The position numbers and the translations under genes were made by a program. From positions 1-34,398 of the forward strand of contig DASWHK010000015.1 in assembly GCA_036398215.1 (NCBI GenBank): 34,398 nt of DNA, written 5' to 3'. Source of the DNA: DASWHK01 sp036398215 (lineage in GTDB: Bacteria; Acidobacteriota; UBA890). How positions within the stretch are numbered: position 1 is the first letter of the stretch; every line of letters begins with the position of its first letter. Of the stretch, positions 1-5,847 are shown piece after piece. The notes beneath the pieces are model-generated. The model made no database searches. It saw only the letters and a list, made by a program, of their open reading frames with translations, and was not told the origin of the DNA.

Positions 1-469
1 GCCGCTGCCCAAGAGCTTCACCTACCGGAACATCGGCCTGACCACCAACCAGGGCGTCGAGCTCGGCGTCCGCGCCCGCGTCTACCCGCGCCACGAGGTC
101 TTCGCCAACTACACCTGGCAGAAGACCCCCGAGGTCGAGGAGATCGATCCCGCGGAGATCAATAATCCGCCGGAGAACGTCTTCAACGTCGGGCTGACCG
201 GGTGGTACGAGGGGTTCCTGTACAGCGTCGCGGTCAACTACATCGGCGAAGCCTTCTGGGCCGACGTCCTCGACTCCCGCTTCCACGGGCCCACCGAAGC
301 GGCGACGACGCTCAACCTGACCTTCGGCTACGAGTACCGGAACGTCGACCTCTCGGTGCGCGCCACCAACGTCACCGACGAGGCCTTCCAGCAGCATTAC
401 TTCGGCGACGTCATCGGCCGCCGGGTGGTGGCCGAGGCCGGGGTCAGCTTCGACTGGGACAACCGCTAG
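1..469 (+). CDS. TonB-dependent receptor, C-terminal fragment (5' end outside window)
   Basis: The reading frame is open from base 2 to the TAG at 467-469, giving about 155 residues with no start in the window. The peptide is made of alternating amphipathic beta-strands with aromatic girdle residues (for example VFANYTWQK, GLTGWYEGFLYSVAVNYIGE, NLTFGYEYRNVDLSVRATNV). The segment ATNVTDEAFQQHYFGDVIGR is typical of the last strands of TonB-dependent outer-membrane receptors, where a turn after 'N(L/V)T(D/N)' precedes the final strands. The chain ends FDWDNR rather than in a terminal Phe or Trp. Known family role: energised uptake of siderophores, cobalamin or glycans across the outer membrane. 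The substrate cannot be told from this fragment, since the plug and TonB box are missing. Some large Acidobacteriota receptors carry carboxypeptidase-like N-terminal domains, which cannot be assessed here. Confidence 0.75.
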   Translation, partial: PLPKSFTYRNIGLTTNQGVELGVRARVYPRHEVFANYTWQKTPEVEEIDPAEINNPPENVFNVGLTGWYEGFLYSVAVNYIGEAFWADVLDSRFHGPTEAATTLNLTFGYEYRNVDLSVRATNVTDEAFQQHYFGDVIGRRVVAEAGVSFDWDNR

Positions 470-477
470 GGTACACT
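450..477 (+). promoter_or_regulatory. Putative promoter of the cysteine dioxygenase gene, possibly leaderless
   Basis: A TACACT -10-like hexamer lies at 472-477, with TCGACT at 450-455 as a weak -35 after 16 bp. It overlaps the end of the receptor gene. A start site 7 bases after the -10 would fall on the GTG at 484, and no Shine-Dalgarno sequence precedes that GTG. Leaderless initiation is therefore possible. This is inference from spacing only. Confidence 0.3.
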
Positions 478-483
478 CACCCC

Positions 484-1050
484 GTGAGCACACCGACGAC
501 GCTCGAGGGATTCGTCGCCGCTCTGCGCGCCATCCCTCGCGACCAGTTCAGCGACGAGAAGGTCCTGGCCACCGTCCGCGCCCACCCGGTCCCGGCGAGC
601 GAGCTGGAGCCGTACGTGGTCTGGAAGCCCGACCGCTACACCCGCAGCCTCATCTACCGCGACGACCTGTTCATGGTCCTGGCGCTCTCCTGGAACGTCG
701 GCCAGGCGAGCCCGGTGCACGATCACGCCGGCCAGCGCTGCTGGATGGTGCTGCCGCAGGGCCGTCTCGAGGTGGCCAACTACAGCTTCAAGCACGGGCG
801 CGAAGCCGAGTACCTCGACACCGAGGTGGTGGGCTCCGACCCCACCGACGTGCACGTCGACCAGTGCTGCAGCATCCACCAGATCACCAACCGCTGCGCC
901 TGGTGCGAGCCCGCCATCAGCCTGCACGTCTACTCGCGTCCGTTCGACAGCTGCTACATCTACGACCTCGCCCGCGGCACCCGCGACCTCCGGCCGCTGT
1001 GCTGCGACCTCTACGGACCGATGGCGCAGGAGTTCGCCGCCGCCGGGTAG
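484..1050 (+). CDS. cdo: Cysteine dioxygenase type I
   Basis: The 188-residue protein is of usual length for bacterial cysteine dioxygenases, cytosolic cupins that oxidise L-cysteine to cysteine sulfinate with non-haem iron. Visible landmarks are RYTR at 51-54 (Arg54 is the substrate-carboxylate Arg, mammalian R60), HDH at 79-81 with the third iron ligand His132, and SLHVY at 146-150, which matches the Ser-His-Tyr triad S153/H155/Y157 of the rat enzyme. Cys86 sits five residues after His81, exactly where mammalian Cys93 forms the Cys-Tyr thioether; many bacterial homologues have Gly there. The start chosen is GTG 484, because the frame upstream runs antiparallel to the receptor's own frame and lacks cupin sequence. 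The gene stands alone, followed by tandem repeats that begin on its own stop codon. Role inferred: cysteine catabolism and sulfur balance. Identification is firm. Confidence 0.92.
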   Translation: MSTPTTLEGFVAALRAIPRDQFSDEKVLATVRAHPVPASELEPYVVWKPDRYTRSLIYRDDLFMVLALSWNVGQASPVHDHAGQRCWMVLPQGRLEVANYSFKHGREAEYLDTEVVGSDPTDVHVDQCCSIHQITNRCAWCEPAISLHVYSRPFDSCYIYDLARGTRDLRPLCCDLYGPMAQEFAAAG

Positions 1051-1213
1051 CGGCCGGGGTTGCCGAGCGAGGACGCCGACAAGTCCGCCGGGTAGCGGCC
1101 GGGGTTGCCGAACGAGGACGCCGACAAGTCCACCGAGTAGCTGCGGATAGTTCGCCGGCGCCCGAGTAGCTGCGGATGGTTCGCCAGCGCCCGAGTAGCT
1201 GCGGATAGTTGGC
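1041..1213 (+). repeat. Tandem-repeat block seeded on the cdo stop codon (45-bp and 29-bp units)
   Basis: The stop codon TAG (1048-1050) recurs at 1093-1095, 1138-1140, 1167-1169 and 1196-1198, giving spacings of 45, 45, 29 and 29 bp. The 45-bp unit begins GCCGGGTAGCGGCCGGGGTT and the 29-bp unit begins GAGTAGCTGCGGATAGTTCG. The two units share a core of the form GTAGC-n-GC-n-G...GTT-n-GCC..GCG, and the longer one carries about 16 extra bases (GAGGACGCCGACAAGTCC region). They therefore look like one family with an internal insertion or deletion. The block fills most of the gap between two convergent genes. It is not a CRISPR, because there are no unique spacers. Confidence 0.85.
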
Positions 1214-1239
1214 GTTAGCCGGCGCCGGGCAGGGTCGGG

Positions 1240-2439
1240 CTAGTCGAGCTCGTCGTCGATCGGCCGCGTGGCGGCGGGGCCGCCGGCCGCCTCGCGCAGC
1301 ACCTCCAGGTAGTGGTAATCGCCGGGCTCGATCTGGGCGCCGCCCCCGTTCTGCAGGGCGGCGGCGAGCGCCGCCGAGCGGGACAGGGCCTCGGTGAAGC
1401 GCTCGACGAGCCAGGCGCGCCGCGCCGCCGGCGGGACCGCCGCCAGCGCCACGACCTCGCGCAGCCGGCGCAGCAGCGAGTGCAGCGCCAGGCGGCGAGA
1501 GACCATCAGGCTGATCGCATCGCTGCCGGCGCAGGCGGCGCACTCGCAGGTCGGGTGGCCGATCGGCTCTTCGGTACCGATGGCGGCCTCCGCCGTGCGC
1601 ACCGGCAGGTGCATGAAGCACTTGTGCAGGTAGTAGCGGTTGGCCGGGCGGGTGCCGATCGTCTCGCGAAAGTGCTGGCGTGGATGGTGCTCCAGGCCGT
1701 GGGTGCCGGCGCCATATCCGGCGGCGCCGGCGGCGATCGCCAGCAGGCCGGAGCGGCCGGCGTGGGCGAGGATGACCGGGCGGCCCGATGCCCGCAGGAG
1801 CTCGAGGAAGGCCAGCAGCGCCGCGGCGTCGCGGGGATCGGCGCGGCGCTCGTCGAAGTTGACGACGGTGAGCCAGTACATCGCCGCCGGCAGCTCGGTA
1901 TACGCCGCGCCGATCCGGTCGCGCTGCGCGGGATCCAGCAGCGCGTCGATGTCGACGCAGACGGGAACGCCGACCGGCTCCGGTGCGGCCGCCTCGAGGG
2001 CTTCGGCGGCGCACTCGCGGGCCGCCTGCAGCCACGGATGGGCGGCGTGGCGGACGTAGAAGTAGGGCGCCAGCAGGAGGTCGGCGCCGAGCCGCCGCTG
2101 CGCCTCGAACACCGCATCGATCAGCTCCCGCCGCGCCTCGGGACGCGCGAACCGCGCCGGCTCCCACAGCGTGCCGAGGGTGTGCCGCCCGGGGCTGTAG
2201 GGCAGGGCGCGGTAGTCGGGCATGCTCATGTAGCCTTCGAACTGGAAGTGCGGGGTCTTGGGGTCGACGAGCAGGTTCGAGGTCCGGCGGCGGGCGACGG
2301 CGATCAGCTCGGCGAGCCGCGGGTTGGATCCATATACGGCGGAGAGCATGATTGCGGGCTGCGGCGGTGCGGCGGCGAGCACCTGGGCGTCACTCGGCAT
2401 CGCGATGGGGATGAAGACTGGCTTGTCGGCGTTGAGCAT
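1240..2439 (-). CDS. Uncharacterised TIM-barrel-like protein with TGT-type Cys cluster
   Basis: This 399-residue cytosolic protein has a clear start: ATG 2439 is preceded by AAGGAGA seven bases upstream. I do not recognise it with certainty. The pattern of beta-strands and helices (NLLVDPKTPHF near 55-64, AQRRLGADLLLAPYF near 113-127, GRPVILAHAGRSGLLAIAAG near 219-238, GYGAGTHGLE at 241-250) suggests a TIM barrel. It is followed by a Cys-x-Cys-x2-Cys cluster (C298, C300, C303) and a candidate His320. That order resembles the zinc site after the barrel in tRNA-guanine transglycosylases and their DNA-acting relatives (DpdA). The sequence match to real TGT is weak, and the TGT catalytic aspartates are not identifiable by eye. 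It converges on cdo and diverges from the beta-oxidation operon. Alternatives are a TIM-barrel amidohydrolase or another metal-binding barrel. Confidence 0.5.
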   Translation of the reverse strand: MLNADKPVFIPIAMPSDAQVLAAAPPQPAIMLSAVYGSNPRLAELIAVARRRTSNLLVDPKTPHFQFEGYMSMPDYRALPYSPGRHTLGTLWEPARFARPEARRELIDAVFEAQRRLGADLLLAPYFYVRHAAHPWLQAARECAAEALEAAAPEPVGVPVCVDIDALLDPAQRDRIGAAYTELPAAMYWLTVVNFDERRADPRDAAALLAFLELLRASGRPVILAHAGRSGLLAIAAGAAGYGAGTHGLEHHPRQHFRETIGTRPANRYYLHKCFMHLPVRTAEAAIGTEEPIGHPTCECAACAGSDAISLMVSRRLALHSLLRRLREVVALAAVPPAARRAWLVERFTEALSRSAALAAALQNGGGAQIEPGDYHYLEVLREAAGGPAATRPIDDELD

Positions 2440-2460
2440 GCGCGGCTCTCCTTGCCCTCA

Positions 2461-2511
2461 CCCGCAAGACCCCCACGCTACATTCATCACACTGCCACCA
2501 TGGTCTGCCGG
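2461..2511 (+). repeat. Dispersed repeat, copy 1 of 3
   Basis: The copy contains CGCAAG (2463-2468), then CATCACAC (2485-2492) 22 bases on, then TGCCACCATGGTCTG. It lies between the divergent starts of the 2439 minus-strand gene and the 2654 plus-strand gene. The same elements in the same order occur at 11256-11306 (reverse) and 33629-33678. Confidence 0.6.
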
Positions 2512-2589
2512 GTAACGTGCTGGGATGGTCGCGCGGCCGGCTGGGGCAGGCCGAGGGCTTTTTCAACGGTACCCCGGCGGCCACTCGGA

Positions 2590-2595
2590 TACACT
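2590..2595 (+). promoter_or_regulatory. Candidate -10 element upstream of the beta-oxidation operon
   Basis: TACACT in the context CGGATACACTCCGG is the same hexamer as that in front of cdo. No good -35 is visible at normal spacing. It would give a leader of roughly 50 bases before ATG 2654. Weak evidence. Confidence 0.22.
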
Positions 2596-2653
2596 CCGGG
2601 TCCGGGGAACGCCGAACCCCTGCCGCCAATCGCAACCCGCCACGCAAGACGCC

Positions 2654-4552
2654 ATGAAAACGCTCGTCGATCTGTTCGCCAAGCTGGAGAGGGAGCGGCG
2701 CCCCGACCTCCTGCTGGTGCGCTCCGGCGCCGCTTTCCGTCCGATCAGCGCCGCCGCGCTCGCCGAGCGGGTGCGCTGTTGCGCGGCCGCGCTGGCGGGA
2801 CTCGGCGTGGGCCGAGGCGACCGGATCGGCCTGCTGTGCAGCAACCGGCCGGAGTGGCACGTCATCGATTTCGCCTGCCACCTGCGCGGCGCGATCCCGG
2901 TGCCGTTGTTCAGCACGCTGACGCCGGCCCAGGTGCGCTTCGCGTTCGCCGACAGCGGCTGCAGGGTGGTCTTTGCGGAGGGGGCCGAGCAGGCCGACAA
3001 GGTGGGCGCCGTGCGCGGCGAGCTGCCGGACCTGATGTGCCTGGTCTTCATCGCCGAGGACGAGCCGGGTCCGGGCGCGCCGGCGATACCGGCGCAAGAC
3101 GACGTGGCTCCCGGCGGTAACCCGACCAGCGCGGGCGAGGCTCCAGCTGCCGAGGCAGACCCGGTCGCCCGTGGCGAGGCGCCCGGCGTCGCCGCCGACG
3201 TCGACGTCGACTTCGAGGAGCTGCTCGCCGGCAGCGAGCCCGCCACCGATTGCCCGGGGCCGAAGAACGAAGGCTCGATCGCCACCATCATCTACACCTC
3301 GGGGACCACGGGCCGGCCGAAGGGGGTCATGCTGACCCACGGCAACCTGGCCTCCAACATCGTCGCCGTCCAGGACGTGCTGCCCTGCATGCCCGGAGAC
3401 CGGGCGCTCTCGGTGTTGCCGCTGTGCCACATCTTCGAGCGCACCGTCGACTACGCCCACCTGTACGGGGGCGCCCAGCTCGCCTACGGCGCCCCGGCGC
3501 GGCTCGCCGAGGATTACGTGCTGGCGAAGCCGACCGTGGTGGCCGGCGTGCCGCGCCTGTTCGAGCGCTTCCGTGCCGCGGTCCTCGAGAAGGTCGAGGA
3601 GGGCGGCGCATTGGGCGCCCGGATCTTCCGTTGGGCCGAGGGCGTCGGGACGCGGCGGGCCCGCCACGAGCTGCTGGGCGAGCCCTTCTCGCCCGCCGAC
3701 CGCCTGCGGCTAGCGATCGCCGATCGGCTGGTGCTCCGCAAGGTGCGGGCCGCCGCCGGCGGCCGCATCCGCCATTTCGTGAGCGGTGGCGCGGCGCTCG
3801 ATCCGGTGCTCAACTGGTGGTTCGAGGCGATGGGGCTGCGCCTCGTCCAGGGCTACGGCCTCACCGAGACCTCGCCGATCATCTCCGCCAACCCCCACGA
3901 TGCCAATCGGATCGGCACCGTCGGCGTGCCGCTTCCCGGCGTCGAAGTGAAGATCGCCGGGGACGGCGAGATCCTCACCCGCGGCCCGCACGTCATGAAA
4001 GGCTACTGGAACAACCCGCAGGCGACGGCCGAGGCGATCGTCGACGGCTGGCTGCACACCGGCGACATCGGTGAGCTCGACGAAGACGGCTACCTGTCGG
4101 TCACCGACCGCAAGAAGCACCTGCTGGTGACATCGACGGGCAAAAACGTGGCGCCGCAGCCGCTGGAGAACACCCTGAGCCGCAGTCCCTACATCCAGCA
4201 GGTGGCGATCATCGGCGACGACCGCCCTTTCATCGCGGCGCTGATCGTCCCCGAGCTCAGCAGCCTGAGGCGCTGGGCCGCCGAGCGCGGCAAGCCCACC
4301 GGCGAGCGGGAGCTGTGCGCCGATGCCGACGTCGTGGCGCTGATCCAGTCGGAGCTCGACCAGCTGCAGGCCGACTTCGCCCGCTTCGAGAGGGTGCGGG
4401 CCTTTCAACTGCTGCCCGAGCCGTTCAGTATCGAAGAAGGGACATTGACGCCGACGCTCAAGACGGTGCGCAGGACCATCGAGGAGAAGTACGCCGACGT
4501 GATCGAGGGGATCTATCGAGGCGAAAAGCCGCCCGCCGGAAGCGGCGATTGA
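2654..4552 (+). CDS. fadD: Long-chain fatty-acid--CoA ligase (AMP-dependent synthetase)
   Basis: The 632-residue ANL-superfamily enzyme activates fatty acids to acyl-CoA via an acyl-adenylate. The P-loop YTSGTTGRPKG lies near residues 214-224, the adenylate motif GYGLTETSP at 400-408, TGD at 469-471, and the hinge and C-terminal motif DRKKHLLVTSTGKNV follows. The C-terminal EEGTLTPTLKTVRR is typical of the FadD15/long-chain branch. Residues about 137-190, between the N-terminal subdomain and the P-loop, form an Ala/Pro/Glu-rich stretch longer than usual in this family and probably a disordered linker. ATG 2654 is chosen because MKTLVDLFAKLERERRPDLL matches the expected N-terminus; the ribosome-binding site is weak. 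The thiolase gene follows 23 bp downstream or overlaps it, depending on the start, and the hydratase/dehydrogenase follows that, so the gene likely feeds beta-oxidation. Acting on long-chain rather than medium-chain substrate is inference. Confidence 0.9.
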   Translation: MKTLVDLFAKLERERRPDLLLVRSGAAFRPISAAALAERVRCCAAALAGLGVGRGDRIGLLCSNRPEWHVIDFACHLRGAIPVPLFSTLTPAQVRFAFADSGCRVVFAEGAEQADKVGAVRGELPDLMCLVFIAEDEPGPGAPAIPAQDDVAPGGNPTSAGEAPAAEADPVARGEAPGVAADVDVDFEELLAGSEPATDCPGPKNEGSIATIIYTSGTTGRPKGVMLTHGNLASNIVAVQDVLPCMPGDRALSVLPLCHIFERTVDYAHLYGGAQLAYGAPARLAEDYVLAKPTVVAGVPRLFERFRAAVLEKVEEGGALGARIFRWAEGVGTRRARHELLGEPFSPADRLRLAIADRLVLRKVRAAAGGRIRHFVSGGAALDPVLNWWFEAMGLRLVQGYGLTETSPIISANPHDANRIGTVGVPLPGVEVKIAGDGEILTRGPHVMKGYWNNPQATAEAIVDGWLHTGDIGELDEDGYLSVTDRKKHLLVTSTGKNVAPQPLENTLSRSPYIQQVAIIGDDRPFIAALIVPELSSLRRWAAERGKPTGERELCADADVVALIQSELDQLQADFARFERVRAFQLLPEPFSIEEGTLTPTLKTVRRTIEEKYADVIEGIYRGEKPPAGSGD

Positions 4553-4575
4553 GTACCGAGGGGGCTGGTGGGGTC

Positions 4576-5847
4576 GTGATCACCCACGCCCTGCGGACTG
4601 TCTACGCCAAGATCGGCACGGCGCTTCGCGATGTCTCGGCGGTCGAGCTCGGGCGCCAGGCGGTCGTTGAGCTGATCGAGCGGGCCGACCTCGACCCGCA
4701 GCGTATCGACGAGGTCATCGTCGGTTGCGCCGGCAACCCGTTCGACGCCGCCAACGTCGGGCGGGTGATCGCCCTGCGCGCCAACCTGCCCCAGGCGGTC
4801 CCGGCGATGACGGTGCAGCGCAACTGCGGCTCCGGCCTCGAGGCGATCACCGCCGCCGCCGAGCGCATCCGCGCCGGACGCGCCCGTCTGATCGTCGCCG
4901 CCGGCGTCGAATCGATGAGCCAGTACCCGCTGCTGTTCTCCGAAGCCGCGAAACGCAAGTTCGAAGGCCTGGCGAGGGCGCGCACCGCCGGCGCCCGGTT
5001 GGCGGCGCTGTCGAGCTTCCGGCTGCGCGACCTGGCGCCGCAGGTCGGCCTCGAGATCGGGCTCACCGACCCCGTCTGCGGCCTCAACATGGGCGAGACC
5101 GCCGAGGTGTTGGCCAAGGAGTTCGGCATCGAGCGGCAGGCTCAGGACGAGCTGGCGCTGCGCAGCCACCAGCGGGCGGTCGCCGCCGAGGCCGCCGGGC
5201 GCTTCGCGGTCGAGCGGATCCCCGTGTACCTGCCGCCTGCCTACGACGGCGCCGTCGAGACAGACGTCGGCCCGCGCGCCGAGCAGAGCCTGGAGGCGCT
5301 GGCGAAGCTGAAGCCGGTGTTCGACCGCCGCTACGGAACGGTGACGGCCGGCAACTCCTGCATGATCACCGACGGCGGCGCCGCAACCCTGGTGATGGAC
5401 GAGGGGATGGCCGTCGAGCTCGGCCTCGAGCCGCTCGCCCGCATCGCCGGCTACGCCTGGGCGGGGTGCTCGCCCCGGCGAATGGGGCTCGGGCCCTGCT
5501 ACGCGACGCCGAAGGCCCTCGACGAGGCCGGCATCGGCCTCGCGGAGGTCGACCGGATCGAGCTCAACGAGGCCTTCGCCGCCCAGGTCCTGGCCTGCGA
5601 GATCTGCTTCCGCTCGCGCGCCTTCGCCCGCGAGGAACTGGGGCGCGATCGCGAGATCGGCGAGCTCGACCCCGATCGTCTCAACGTCAACGGCGGCGCT
5701 ATCGCGTTGGGGCATCCGGTGGGCTCCAGCGGCACCCGGCTGGTGGTTACGTTGCTTCACGAGCTGGCGCTCCGCTCGGCCCGCTGGGGGTTGGCGACGC
5801 TCTGCATCGGCGGCGGGCAGGGGGGCGCCATGGTGCTCGAGCGATGA
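4576..5847 (+). CDS. fadI: Acetyl-CoA C-acyltransferase (3-ketoacyl-CoA thiolase, FadI type)
   Basis: The 423-residue thiolase cleaves 3-ketoacyl-CoA to acetyl-CoA and a shortened acyl-CoA. The nucleophile Cys84 is in QRNCGSGLEAI, the NEAFAAQV motif lies near 5570, His380 is in GGAIALGHPVGSSGTR, and the acid/base Cys410 is in LCIGGGQGGA. All catalytic groups are present, and the length agrees with FadI (about 436). The start is uncertain. GTG 4576 follows a G-rich purine stretch and puts VITHALRTVYAKIG at the N-terminus. A TTG at 4549 overlapping the upstream TGA would add nine residues. The stop overlaps the next gene by ATGA, implying translational coupling. With the neighbours this gives the last step of beta-oxidation. 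No acyl-CoA dehydrogenase is in the window. Confidence 0.9.
   Translation: MITHALRTVYAKIGTALRDVSAVELGRQAVVELIERADLDPQRIDEVIVGCAGNPFDAANVGRVIALRANLPQAVPAMTVQRNCGSGLEAITAAAERIRAGRARLIVAAGVESMSQYPLLFSEAAKRKFEGLARARTAGARLAALSSFRLRDLAPQVGLEIGLTDPVCGLNMGETAEVLAKEFGIERQAQDELALRSHQRAVAAEAAGRFAVERIPVYLPPAYDGAVETDVGPRAEQSLEALAKLKPVFDRRYGTVTAGNSCMITDGGAATLVMDEGMAVELGLEPLARIAGYAWAGCSPRRMGLGPCYATPKALDEAGIGLAEVDRIELNEAFAAQVLACEICFRSRAFAREELGRDREIGELDPDRLNVNGGAIALGHPVGSSGTRLVVTLLHELALRSARWGLATLCIGGGQGGAMVLER

Noticed and set aside
1041..1213. CRISPR array
   Set aside because: The repeats are directly adjacent with no unique spacers, and no cas gene is present.
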